Shown: one piece after another, positions 1-9,253 of the stretch
How positions within the stretch are numbered: position 1 is the first letter of the stretch
Layout of the letters: each line of letters starts with the position of its first letter
DNA from: Microbacterium sp. BR1
GTDB lineage: Bacteria > Actinomycetota > Actinomycetes > Actinomycetales > Microbacteriaceae
Assembly (NCBI RefSeq): GCF_002812725.1
Contig: NZ_NMUN01000003.1
Coordinates: 62,001 to 126,000 of the forward strand
Reading direction: 5' to 3'
DNA: 64,000 bases
The notes under the pieces: generated by a model
What the model was told of the DNA's origin: nothing
Databases searched by the model: none
What the model saw: the letters and a program-made list of their open reading frames with translations, nothing else
Program-made: the position numbers and the translations under genes

Positions 1-328
1 CCTGCTGTCGGCCGACAACCTCGACCTGGCGGTGCTCGGCGCGACGAGCGGCATCGATCGGTTCTCCGACACCGAACGGTGGCGGAGACTGGAAACGGGT
101 GAGCCCGTCTTCGATGACGCGCACACGTGGCTGCGTGCGCGCATCCTGCACCGGATCGACGCGGGTGGATCGACGGTCTTCGTCGGCACCGCGATCGAGT
201 CCCGGCTCGCGCGAGAGGGCAGCGGTGGCGGCGCGGAGGGGCTCGTCTACCAGAACCGCACGTGGCACCGCTTGAGCGCCGAGTCGGTAGCGGATCCCGC
301 CGACCTGATCCGAGAGAGCGTGCGGTAG
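1..328 (+). CDS. Flavin reductase family protein, C-terminal part (5' end outside window)
   Basis: The open frame runs from base 2 to a TAG at 326-328, and its start lies upstream of the window. The last ~108 residues match the flavin reductase-like FMN-binding barrel: a segment LSADNLDLAVLGATSG followed by D..., then PVFDDAHTWLRARI, a stretch TVFVGTAIESR, and GLVYQNRTWHRL near the end. Members reduce FMN or FAD with NAD(P)H and often supply a two-component aromatic monooxygenase. It converges on the ligM-like gene, so it may serve the same aromatic pathway; that link is inference. A generic FMN-binding oxidoreductase is the alternative. Confidence 0.7.
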   Translation, partial: LLSADNLDLAVLGATSGIDRFSDTERWRRLETGEPVFDDAHTWLRARILHRIDAGGSTVFVGTAIESRLAREGSGGGAEGLVYQNRTWHRLSAESVADPADLIRESVR

Positions 329-350
329 ACGACGGAATCTCGCGTAATCG

Positions 351-392
351 AAGAAAGGCCCGCACCCGTGAAGGGGTGCGGGCCTTTCGCTT
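351..392. terminator. Bidirectional hairpin terminator
   Basis: A perfect 11-bp stem (357-367 with 374-384, GGCCCGCACCC) has a T-rich stretch (TTTCGCTTTC) on its right. On the other strand it has TTTCTTC. It sits between the convergent flavin reductase and ligM-like genes and could stop transcription from both sides. Confidence 0.8.
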
Positions 393-398
393 TCAGGC

Positions 399-1957
<1,559 letters not shown>

Positions 1958-2713
1958 ATGGCAGAGACCACCCCTTCACTTCTTGTCGTCAGCGCTCACG
2001 CGGGCGATTTCGTGTGGCGTGCGGGCGGCGCGATCGCCGCCGCGACCCTGCGGGGCGAGCGGGCAACCGTGGTGTGCCTTTCTTATGGCGAGCGCGGTGA
2101 ATCCGCGAGCCAGTGGCTCGCCGGCAAGCCGCTCGACGAGATCAAGGCCATCCGGCGGGACGAGGCTGCGGCCGCAGCGGCGGCCCTCGGCGCTGAGATC
2201 GAGTTTCTCGACCTCGGCGACTACCCGCTGATCGAGTCGCCCGAGGCGGTGGAGAAGCTCGTGGACGTCTACCGCCGCGTGCAGCCGACGGTCGTGCTGA
2301 CGCATCCGCTCGCCGATCCCTACAACGGTGACCACCCCGCCGCGGCGCGGATGGCGCTGCAGGCACGCGTGCTCGCACAGGCGATCGGCGTGGCGAATTC
2401 GGACGGCTCGTTCCCGACGAAGGACGAGATCATCGGCGCTCCGCCCGTGTTCTTCTTCGAACCGCACCAGCCCGAGCAGTCGGACTTCAAGCCCAACGTG
2501 CTGCTCGACATCACCTCGGCCTTCCCCCTCAAGCAGAAGGCGATGGAGTGCCTGCCCGCGCAGAAGCACATGTGGGACTACTACACGTCCCTCGCCGTGC
2601 GCCGCGGCGTGCAGGTCAAGCGCAACGCGGGACCGAACCTCGGGCTGCCCGTCGACACGATGGGTGAGGCGTACATGCGCTATTACCCGCAGGTCACGGA
2701 CGTGCTGGTATGA
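1958..2713 (+). CDS. galB: 4-oxalomesaconate hydratase, PIG-L-like zinc enzyme
   Basis: 251 residues. PIG-L/LmbE-fold zinc protein of the GalB kind, which hydrates the enol form of 4-oxalomesaconate to 4-carboxy-4-hydroxy-2-oxoadipate in gallate and protocatechuate 4,5-cleavage. The N terminus has SAHAGDFVWRAGGA (from residue ~12), where deacetylases of the family have AHPDDE. This altered metal motif is what separates the hydratase from LmbE deacetylases. A later THPLADPYNGDHPAA (~111-125) supplies another metal-ligand region. The AGGAG ribosome site sits 7-8 bases before the ATG. Its stop overlaps the galC start (ATGA). The call rests heavily on the adjacent galC and galD; alone it could be read as an N-acetylglucosamine deacetylase-like protein. 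Confidence 0.83.
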   Translation: MAETTPSLLVVSAHAGDFVWRAGGAIAAATLRGERATVVCLSYGERGESASQWLAGKPLDEIKAIRRDEAAAAAAALGAEIEFLDLGDYPLIESPEAVEKLVDVYRRVQPTVVLTHPLADPYNGDHPAAARMALQARVLAQAIGVANSDGSFPTKDEIIGAPPVFFFEPHQPEQSDFKPNVLLDITSAFPLKQKAMECLPAQKHMWDYYTSLAVRRGVQVKRNAGPNLGLPVDTMGEAYMRYYPQVTDVLV

Positions 2714-3435
2714 CCGGCACGCAGCAGACCGGCCTCGTCGTGACCGACGTCGCCCGAGCCGACCCCGCGACGATCGACGCCCTCGGCGTGCACGGCGTCG
2801 CGACGGTCCACGAGGCGATGGGGCGCATCGGCCTCGTCGGGGCGGACATCCGTCCGATCCAGGATGGTTCGCGCATCGCCGGTTCGGCGGTCACGGTGCT
2901 GTCGTGGCCCGGCGACAACCTCATGATCCACGTCGCCATCGAGCAGTGTCGGCCCGGCGACATCCTGGTCGTCTCGACGACGTCACCCTCGGTCGACGGC
3001 GCGTTCGGCGAGCTGTTCGCGACCGCGCTCGCGCAGCGAGGTGTGCGCGGGCTCGTCACGACGACGGGCGTGCGCGACGTCGTCGACCTGCGCGACATGG
3101 GATTCCCGGTGTGGTCGAGCGCGATCAACGCCCAGGGCACCGTGAAGGCGACGGCCGGTTCGGTCAATGTTCCGATCGTCGTCGGGGGAGTCGTCGTGCG
3201 GGCGGGAGATGTCGTCATCGCCGACGACGACGGGGTGATGTGCGTTCCCCGTGCCGACGCCGCACGTGTGCTCGCGGCATCCGACTCCCGCGTGGAGAAA
3301 GAGGCGGCAGACCGTGCTGCCTATCAGGGCGGCGAGTTGAGCCTGGATCGCAAGGGACTTCGCGATGTCTTCCGCGAACTCGGTGGACGCTATGTGAGCG
3401 AAGCGGAGTACGAGGCGGAGCATGGCGGGCGCTGA
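2710..3435 (+). CDS. galC: 4-carboxy-4-hydroxy-2-oxoadipate aldolase (RraA-like class II)
   Basis: 241 residues. The RraA/LigK/GalC family is a metal-dependent class II pyruvate aldolase that splits 4-carboxy-4-hydroxy-2-oxoadipate into pyruvate and oxaloacetate. Visible are an early segment VTDVARADPATIDAL, a GEL segment at ~100-102, and GLVTTTGVRD, whose Arg122-Asp123 fit the substrate-binding arginine and metal-holding aspartate. The TTT before GVRD is unusual; many relatives have an acidic residue there. It overlaps galB by 4 bases and galD by 14 bases, so translation is probably coupled. RraA-type regulators of RNase E are the look-alike, but the operon context argues for the aldolase. 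Confidence 0.85.
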   Translation: MTGTQQTGLVVTDVARADPATIDALGVHGVATVHEAMGRIGLVGADIRPIQDGSRIAGSAVTVLSWPGDNLMIHVAIEQCRPGDILVVSTTSPSVDGAFGELFATALAQRGVRGLVTTTGVRDVVDLRDMGFPVWSSAINAQGTVKATAGSVNVPIVVGGVVVRAGDVVIADDDGVMCVPRADAARVLAASDSRVEKEAADRAAYQGGELSLDRKGLRDVFRELGGRYVSEAEYEAEHGGR

Positions 3436-4483
3436 CGGCATCCGCTGCATGCTCATGCGGGGCGGCACCTCGAAGGGCGCCTACTTCGTCGCGGATGACG
3501 TGCCGGAGGACCCCGCGGAGCGCAACGACCTGATGCTGCGGGTCATGGGCAGCCCCGATCCGACCCAGATCGACGGACTCGGGGGAGCGCACCCGCTCAC
3601 GAGCAAGGTCGCGATCGTCTCGCGATCGAGCGAACCCGGTATCGACGTCGATTACCTGTTCCTGCAGGTCGTCGTCGACAAGCCGATCGTCAGCGATGCG
3701 CAGACCTGCGGCAATCTGCTCGCGGGGGTCGGACCCTTCGCGATCGAGCGGGGGCTGATCGAAGCGCGCGACGGTGAGACCCCGGTGCGCATCCGCATGC
3801 TGAACACGGGGGATGTCGCAACCACACGCATCCACACGCCCGGGGGAGTCGTCGACTACGACGGGGACTTCTCGATCGACGGCGTGCCGGGGATCTCGTG
3901 CGCGATCGAACTCGAGATCGGGGGAGACTCCCCCCTGTTCCCGACGGGGAACGTCGTCGACGAGATCGCCGGGCACCGCGTCACCCTGATCGACAATGGC
4001 ATGCCCGTCGTGCTCCTGCGGGCGGACGAGTTCGACGTGACGGGGGACGAGACGCCCGAAGAACTCGAGTCGCGCCCCGACCTCGCCCGACAGATCGAAG
4101 AAATCCGCCTCCGGGCGGGCGCGCTGATGGGACTCGGGGATGTCTCGGCGCAGACGGTGCCGAAGATGTTCCTGCTGTCGGCGCCACGCAAGGGTGGCGC
4201 GATTTCGACGCGGGCGTTCATTCCGTCGCGCATACACACGTCGATCGGTGTGCTGATGGCGGCATCCGTCGCCGCCGGCATCCGCATCCCGGGCGCCGTC
4301 GGCTCCGACCTGGCCGTCGAGGCCGAATCCGACCCGACCCTGATCGAGCACCCCACCGGCGCCTTCCCCGCGCGGGTCGCCGTCGAGCGACGCGCCGACG
4401 GCGTCTGGTACGGCACGTCCGTCTCGGAGCGCACGGCCCGCAAGATTTTTGACGGCACCGTGTTCCCCCGGCCGCGCCGGTAA
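3422..4483 (+). CDS. galD: 4-oxalomesaconate tautomerase (PrpF family)
   Basis: 353 residues, PrpF/DapF-like isomerase fold. GalD/LigU enzymes convert the keto form of 4-oxalomesaconate, released after ring cleavage, into the form the hydratase uses. Seen are RCMLMRGGTSKGAYF at the N terminus (RGGTSKG ~13-19), the second-half PrpF signature QTCGNLLAGVGPFA around Cys96, and ISTRAFIP and HTSIGVLMA further on. The ATG lies inside the end of galC (14-base overlap). Other PrpF proteins act on 2-methylaconitate, but the flanking galB and galC homologues make the gallate-pathway role much more likely. Confidence 0.86.
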   Translation: MAGADGIRCMLMRGGTSKGAYFVADDVPEDPAERNDLMLRVMGSPDPTQIDGLGGAHPLTSKVAIVSRSSEPGIDVDYLFLQVVVDKPIVSDAQTCGNLLAGVGPFAIERGLIEARDGETPVRIRMLNTGDVATTRIHTPGGVVDYDGDFSIDGVPGISCAIELEIGGDSPLFPTGNVVDEIAGHRVTLIDNGMPVVLLRADEFDVTGDETPEELESRPDLARQIEEIRLRAGALMGLGDVSAQTVPKMFLLSAPRKGGAISTRAFIPSRIHTSIGVLMAASVAAGIRIPGAVGSDLAVEAESDPTLIEHPTGAFPARVAVERRADGVWYGTSVSERTARKIFDGTVFPRPRR

Positions 4484-4526
4484 CCCTGCAAGATTCGACA
4501 TCAGAAACGTCAGAGAGGACACCCCC

Positions 4527-5525
4527 ATGGCCCGCACCGAGAACTTCGACATCGCCCACCTGGGCGCCGTCGAGCTGTTCACCCCCAAGTTCGAAGAGAG
4601 CCTGTGGTTCTTCCGCGACCTGCTCGCGATGCGCGAGGTCGCCCGCATCGGCGACTCGGCGTACCTGCGCTGCTGGGACGAGTACCAGCTCTACACGATC
4701 AAGCTCACCGCCTCCGACACGAACGGCGTCGGCCGCTCGCTCTACCGCGCGTCGAGCGAGGAGGCACTCGAGCGCCGGGTCGCGGCGATCGAGGCCGCTG
4801 GGCTCGGCCACGGTTGGCGCGATCCCGAGGTCGGCGTCGGTCGTTCCTACGAGTTCGAGGACCCGGATGGCCACCTCATGGCCATCTACTACGACACCGA
4901 GCACTACGTGCCGGACGAGAAGGACACCCCGGCGCTGAAGAACCAGGCCTCGGCGTTCCCGGGCCGCGGCGTGAACGTGCGCCGCATGGACCACATCAAC
5001 TACCTCGCCGCCGATGTCACCAAGGCTGGCGAGTTCTGGCGCGACGTCATGGGCGCGCGCGAGTCCGAGCGCGTCGTGAAGGACGAGGGCGGATACGCGG
5101 CGTGGTGGTTCCGATTCGCGCAGAAGTCGTACGACGTCGTGTACTCCGAGGACTGGACGGGAACCCGCGGCCGCTTCCACCATTTCGCCCTCGCCCCGGA
5201 CACGCGCGAGGACATTCTGAAGGCCGCCGACATCTTTCTCGAGAACAAGGTCTACATCGAGTACGGCCCTTACAAGCACGCCATCAACCAGACGTTCTTC
5301 CTGTACGTCTGGGAGCCCGGCGGCAACCGCATCGAGTTCGCCAACGCGGGCGCGCGTCTGATCCTCGACCCGGACTGGCCGGTCGTGGAGTGGACGGCAG
5401 CCGAGCGCGCCAAGGGTCAGGCCTGGGGCATGAAGACGGTCGCGACCTTCCACACGCACGGCACGCCGTTCGTCGAGAACCAGGAAGAGATCGACCGCGC
5501 AGCCCTCGAGGGTCGCAAGCTCTGA
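4527..5525 (+). CDS. VOC-fold type I extradiol ring-cleavage dioxygenase, candidate gallate or methylgallate dioxygenase
   Basis: 332 residues with two vicinal-oxygen-chelate modules (N-terminal from FDIAHLGAVEL; catalytic from RRMDHINYLAAD). Expected Fe(II)/Mn(II) ligands are present: His156 (MDH), one of His218/His219 (RFHHFALA) and Glu270 (GNRIEF). A likely acid/base His251 lies in YGPYKHAINQ, and Tyr260 is in FFLYVWEPGG. This layout follows homoprotocatechuate and catechol 2,3-dioxygenases, not the LigAB/GalA (type II) enzymes normally found with galBCD. The ATG at 4527 has GAGAGGA before it. As last gene of the gal operon it most likely makes 4-oxalomesaconate or a methylated precursor; the substrate is inference. 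Confidence 0.78.
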   Translation: MARTENFDIAHLGAVELFTPKFEESLWFFRDLLAMREVARIGDSAYLRCWDEYQLYTIKLTASDTNGVGRSLYRASSEEALERRVAAIEAAGLGHGWRDPEVGVGRSYEFEDPDGHLMAIYYDTEHYVPDEKDTPALKNQASAFPGRGVNVRRMDHINYLAADVTKAGEFWRDVMGARESERVVKDEGGYAAWWFRFAQKSYDVVYSEDWTGTRGRFHHFALAPDTREDILKAADIFLENKVYIEYGPYKHAINQTFFLYVWEPGGNRIEFANAGARLILDPDWPVVEWTAAERAKGQAWGMKTVATFHTHGTPFVENQEEIDRAALEGRKL

Positions 5526-5541
5526 CGGAGCCCGCCAGCGT

Positions 5542-5624
5542 ACATCTCGAAGGAAGAATTCGTTCGGAACGCCCGGGAATGCATGATTTCCGGGGTCGAG
5601 GGAACGGATTGTCCTTCGAGATGT
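5542..5624. repeat. Long interrupted inverted repeat (83 bp hairpin)
   Basis: The arms start with a perfect 13-bp pair (5542-5554 with 5612-5624). The pairing continues inward after a small bulge: AATTCGTTC (5557-5565) with GAACGGATT (5602-5610), one G-T pair. An inner 7-bp stem follows (5573-5579 with 5587-5593), with a 7-base loop. It lies 17 bases after the dioxygenase stop and 64 bases before the ABC exporter. There is no T-tract, so a factor-independent terminator is not obvious. A palindromic intergenic repeat or mRNA-stabilising 3' hairpin fits better. Confidence 0.8.
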
Positions 5625-5687
5625 TCGCGTCGGCGCGAGCTCCGTCCGAGCGAGTGTGATGTCGTAGCCTGCGACTAGGGTGGTGCG

Positions 5688-6629
5688 GTGCCAGAAGCCG
5701 TCATCTCCGCAGACTCCCTCGTCAAGTCCTATCGAGTGAAGGGGAAGCCGGACTTCGTCGCCGTCGACGGGCTGAGCTTCGAGGTCGCTCCGGGGGAGTC
5801 GTTCGGGCTGCTCGGGCCCAACGGAGCAGGTAAGTCCACGACGATGAAGATGATCGGTGCCGTGTCGACGCGCACGAGCGGCGACCTGTCGATCCTGGGG
5901 CTCGATCCCGACCGGCACGGTCCAGACATCCGTTCGCGCCTGGGGGTCGTGCCGCAGCAGGACAACCTCGACGGCGAACTCAACGCCCGCGAGAACCTCT
6001 TCATCTACGGGCGCTACTTCGGTCTGCCCGCGAGCGTCTGCCGGCGGAAGGCCGACGAGCTGCTGGCCTTCGCCCAGCTCGAAGACAAGGCGACGAGCAA
6101 GGTCGATCAGCTCTCGGGCGGGATGAAGCGGCGCCTGACGATCGCGCGCGGACTCGTCAACGACCCGCGCATCCTGCTGCTCGACGAGCCGACGACCGGG
6201 CTCGACCCCCAGGCCCGGCATGTCCTCTGGGACCGGCTGTTCCGTCTGAAGGAGCGCGGCACGACCCTCGTGCTCACGACCCACTACATGGACGAGGCAG
6301 AGCAGCTCTGCGACCGCCTGATCGTCGTCGACAAGGGTCGCATCATGGCCGAGGGCACCCCCGCGTCCCTCATCCGCGCCCACTCGACGCGCGAGGTGCT
6401 CGAGGTGCGCTTCGGATCCGACCGCAACGCCGAGGTCGCGCCGCGACTCGAGGGCATCGGCGAGCGGGTCGAGGTGCTGCCCGACCGCGTGCTGATCTAC
6501 ACCGACAACGGCGAGCACGCGCTCGAGCGCATCACGCAGCTCGGACTCGAACCGATCACATCGCTCGTTCGCCGGTCGAGCCTGGAGGATGTCTTCCTGC
6601 GCCTCACCGGAAGGTCGCTGATCGAATGA
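5688..6629 (+). CDS. ABC-2 type exporter ATPase (DrrA/NodI-like)
   Basis: 313 residues, one nucleotide-binding domain. Walker A GPNGAGKST (~43-51), Q-loop VVPQQDN (~88), signature LSGGMKRRL (~142-150), Walker [14 protein letters not shown] (~162-174) and switch His in TTHYMDEAEQL. The C-terminal extension is that of drug and antibiotic-type exporter ATPases. The GTG start at 5688 follows TAGGGT at 5677-5682 and has no ribosome site, so the mRNA is probably leaderless. ATGA overlap with the next gene shows an operon with two permeases. The cargo (drug, lipid or polysaccharide) cannot be inferred. Confidence 0.88.
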   Translation: MPEAVISADSLVKSYRVKGKPDFVAVDGLSFEVAPGESFGLLGPNGAGKSTTMKMIGAVSTRTSGDLSILGLDPDRHGPDIRSRLGVVPQQDNLDGELNARENLFIYGRYFGLPASVCRRKADELLAFAQLEDKATSKVDQLSGGMKRRLTIARGLVNDPRILLLDEPTTGLDPQARHVLWDRLFRLKERGTTLVLTTHYMDEAEQLCDRLIVVDKGRIMAEGTPASLIRAHSTREVLEVRFGSDRNAEVAPRLEGIGERVEVLPDRVLIYTDNGEHALERITQLGLEPITSLVRRSSLEDVFLRLTGRSLIE

Positions 6630-7498
6630 GCGACCGGCTCGCCTCGCCCTCGCTCAACGACGCGCCGTCGCTCGACGAGCTGCGTCAGGAGGCCCTCGCG
6701 TGGGGTCGACGGCCTCGTGCGCGGGGCGCGTGGTACGTCACCGAGCACATGGTCCGGGCGATGCGGGCATACGGATGGACGATCGTCGTCGGTGCGCTCG
6801 GACAGCCGATCCTGTACCTGCTGGGTCTCGCGGTGGGCCTCGCCGCGCTGATCGACGTCCCGATCGTCGACGGCGGACGCGAGGTGTCGTACCTCGTGTT
6901 CGTCGCGCCCGCGCTGCTCATGACGGCGACGATCTCGGTCGCGAGCGAAGAGTTCACCTATCCGGTCATGGCCGGATTCAAGTGGCGCCGCTACTTCTTC
7001 GGCTTCAACGCGTCGCCGCTGTCGAGCGCCCAGATCGCGACGGGCGTCGTATTCGGGGCGACCGCCCGGATGGTGGTCGTCGCCGTCGCGTACTTCGCGT
7101 TCCTGTGCCTGTTCGGTGCGGTGCCACTGCTCGCGACCGGCTGGATCGCCGTGCTGGTCGGTCTGCTCGCCGGACTCGCCTTCGGAGCACCGCTCCTGGC
7201 CTACGCCTCATCGTTGCCGGACGATCGGGGCCAGTTCGCACTCGTCCAGCGCTTCGTCTTCATGCCGATGTTCCTGTTCTCGGGAACGTTCTACCCGCTC
7301 GTGACGCTGCCCGTGTGGCTGCAGTGGATCGGATGGATCTCACCGCTCTGGCACGCCACCGAGCTCGGTCGCGCTCTCACCTATGGGCGCGACGAATCGA
7401 TCCTCATGATCGTCGTGCATATCGCCTACCTTACGACACTGTCGGTCGGCGGCTACCTGCTCGCCCGCCGGATCTTCACGCGGAGGCTCGCCCGATGA
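6626..7498 (+). CDS. ABC-2 type exporter permease, first subunit
   Basis: 290 residues with about six membrane spans after a ~35-residue cytosolic N terminus. Recognisable are LYLLGLAVGLAALI in the first span, the loop APALLMTATISVASEEFTYPV, and the conserved ABC-2 stretch MFLFSGTFYPLVTLPVWLQ followed by ISPLWHATELGRAL. This is the NodJ/DrrB permease family. It overlaps the ATPase gene and the next permease gene by 4 bases each (ATGA), so the three are translated together and probably form one exporter with two different permeases. Confidence 0.88.
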   Translation: MSDRLASPSLNDAPSLDELRQEALAWGRRPRARGAWYVTEHMVRAMRAYGWTIVVGALGQPILYLLGLAVGLAALIDVPIVDGGREVSYLVFVAPALLMTATISVASEEFTYPVMAGFKWRRYFFGFNASPLSSAQIATGVVFGATARMVVVAVAYFAFLCLFGAVPLLATGWIAVLVGLLAGLAFGAPLLAYASSLPDDRGQFALVQRFVFMPMFLFSGTFYPLVTLPVWLQWIGWISPLWHATELGRALTYGRDESILMIVVHIAYLTTLSVGGYLLARRIFTRRLAR

Positions 7499-8322
7499 GC
7501 GCGGAAGTCATGACCGAAGCGCGGCCGGTCCGTGGCGGCGGGGTGCGCGCGCTCTGGGCGGGCAACCCCGGAGCGGTCGTGCAGCGAGGCCTGCTCGCCG
7601 CCCGCTCGTCGAGCTGGATCGTCGTTCTGTCGGGATTCTTCGAGCCCGTGTTCTACCTCGCCTCGATGGGCATCGGGCTGGGTGCGCTCATCGGAACCGT
7701 CGAGACATCCGCGGGTCTCGTCGTCTCGTATGCCGCCTTCATCGCGCCCGCCCTGCTCGCGGTGTCGGCCATGAACGGTGCGATCTACGACTCGACGTGG
7801 AACGTGTTCTTCAAGCTCAACTACGGCAAGCTCTACGAGGGGATGCTCGCGACCTCGCTCGGGCCGTTGGATGTCGCGCTCGGCGAGATCCTGTACGCCC
7901 TCCTGCGCGGGCTGCTCTACGCGACCGGATTCCTCATCATCATGCAGTTCGCGGGGCTCAACCTGTCGTGGACCGCGATCCTGGCCCTGCCGGCCGTCAT
8001 GCTCATAGCCTTCGGGTTCGCGAGCCTCGGAATGGCCGTGACGAGCTATATGAAGGCGTTCCAGCACATGGACTGGATCAATTTCCTGCTGTTGCCGATG
8101 TTCCTGTTCTCGGCGACGTTCTACCCGATCACCGTGTACCCCGAGTGGGTGCAGGCGATCGTGCGCGCCCTACCGCTCTGGCACGGGGTCGAACTCGTCC
8201 GCGGGCTGACGACGGGGTCGCTGCACCCGGGGATGCTGTGGCACGTTCTCTACTACGTCGTGATGATCGCGATCGGCCTGGTGTTCACGACGAAGCGGCT
8301 GCGGGCCCTGTTCCTGGACTAG
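7495..8322 (+). CDS. ABC-2 type exporter permease, second subunit
   Basis: 275 residues, a paralogue of the preceding permease. It keeps the same marks: LASMGIGLGALIGTVE, APALLAVSAMNGAIYDSTWNV, MFLFSATFYPITVYPEWVQ and LPLWHGVELVRGL, with about six membrane spans. The ATG at 7495 overlaps the previous stop (ATGA). Having two unlike ABC-2 permeases with one ATPase suggests a heterodimeric membrane channel. The gene ends 6 bases from the convergent small membrane protein gene. Confidence 0.87.
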   Translation: MSAEVMTEARPVRGGGVRALWAGNPGAVVQRGLLAARSSSWIVVLSGFFEPVFYLASMGIGLGALIGTVETSAGLVVSYAAFIAPALLAVSAMNGAIYDSTWNVFFKLNYGKLYEGMLATSLGPLDVALGEILYALLRGLLYATGFLIIMQFAGLNLSWTAILALPAVMLIAFGFASLGMAVTSYMKAFQHMDWINFLLLPMFLFSATFYPITVYPEWVQAIVRALPLWHGVELVRGLTTGSLHPGMLWHVLYYVVMIAIGLVFTTKRLRALFLD

Positions 8323-8328
8323 GAGCAG

Positions 8329-8682
8329 CTAGCGCCAGATGACCGCGATGCCCGCGTTGAGCAGGGTCAGCACGCCGATCGACCAGAACAGCGGCGGGGG
8401 GACGCTGCCGTTGCGGCGACCCCGCGCCTGACCGATGCCCATCAGGGCTCCGATGATCAGCAGGACGACGAGCTTCACGCCGATCTTGGCGTAGTTGAGG
8501 TCGTACTCGATGCCCCACGGAGCCGCGAGCGCGAGACCCGCGACCGCCGCGATCACGAGGCCGACGTACATCAGGCCCGTGATCTGGCGCTTTCCGCCCC
8601 AGGCCTGCGCGGCCCAGGCGCCGAACAGCAGCGCGAACCCGGTGAGGTGGACGAACACGACGATGTGACGCAAGATCTCCAT
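8329..8682 (-). CDS. Small four-helix membrane protein of unknown function
   Basis: 117 residues, almost entirely hydrophobic, with four likely membrane helices: HIVVFVHLTGFALLFGAWAA, LMYVGLVIAAVAGLALAA, IGVKLVVLLIIGALMGIG and LFWSIGVLTLLNAGIAVIW. The ATG at 8682 lies 7 bases after TACCGT on the minus strand, as expected for a leaderless actinobacterial gene. A GTG three codons upstream (8691) is less likely because it falls inside the expected promoter-to-start gap. No enzymatic motif was seen and the function is unknown. It converges with the ABC exporter operon. Confidence 0.7.
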   Translation of the reverse strand: MEILRHIVVFVHLTGFALLFGAWAAQAWGGKRQITGLMYVGLVIAAVAGLALAAPWGIEYDLNYAKIGVKLVVLLIIGALMGIGQARGRRNGSVPPPLFWSIGVLTLLNAGIAVIWR

Positions 8683-8770
8683 GATGCCCACGGTAGGGCG
8701 GGTGGTCGCTTTTCGCCAGGAAGGCGGGCCTCACCCCGGCGGCCGCGATCGTCGATTGTGCGCGGGAGGG

Positions 8771-9253
8771 TCAGGCGCGTAGCGCCCGCAGCACGAGGGC
8801 CGTGCGGATGGCGGCATCCGCGGCCTCGTAACCCTTGTCCTCGCGCGAGCCCGGCAGACCCGCCCGGTCGATTCCCTGTTGCTCGTCGTCCAGTGTGAGC
8901 ACGCCGAAGCCGACCGGCTTGCCGGTGTCCAGCGCGACACGCGTCAGACCATCGGTCGCGGCCGACGAGACGAACTCGAAGTGCGGGGTTCCGCCGCGAA
9001 TGATGACGCCGAGAGCGACCACCGCATCGGCCCCGGCCTCGAGCGCTGCCTTGCTCGCTACCGGCAACTCGAACGAGCCGGGCACGCGCACGAGGGAGTG
9101 GTCGGCCCCGGCTTCGTCGAGTGCACGTGTCGCACCCGCGATCATGCCGTCGGTGATCTGCTGGTGCCACTCACCCGCGACGATCACGACCCGCATCCCC
9201 GTCGCATCCGGTCCTTCTCCGACCCGCACGGCGGGCGCCCCCTTACCGCTCAT
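8771..9253 (-). CDS. ribH: 6,7-dimethyl-8-ribityllumazine synthase
   Basis: 160 residues. It condenses 5-amino-6-ribitylamino-uracil with 3,4-dihydroxy-2-butanone 4-phosphate, the step before riboflavin synthase. Family marks: [15 protein letters not shown] near the N terminus, [32 protein letters not shown] with the catalytic His of the TPHFE segment, and [15 protein letters not shown]. It is last in ribD-ribE-ribBA-ribH. The ATG overlaps the ribBA stop (ATGA). Confidence 0.95.
   Translation of the reverse strand: MSGKGAPAVRVGEGPDATGMRVVIVAGEWHQQITDGMIAGATRALDEAGADHSLVRVPGSFELPVASKAALEAGADAVVALGVIIRGGTPHFEFVSSAATDGLTRVALDTGKPVGFGVLTLDDEQQGIDRAGLPGSREDKGYEAADAAIRTALVLRALRA

Noticed and set aside
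4218..6518. A 766-codon minus-strand open frame
   Set aside because: It is antisense to galD, the VOC dioxygenase and the ABC ATPase, with no domain recognisable and compositional bias typical of shadow frames.
8683..8691. GTG at 8691 as start of the small membrane protein
   Set aside because: It falls between the TACCGT box and the ATG at 8682; the ATG fits leaderless spacing better.
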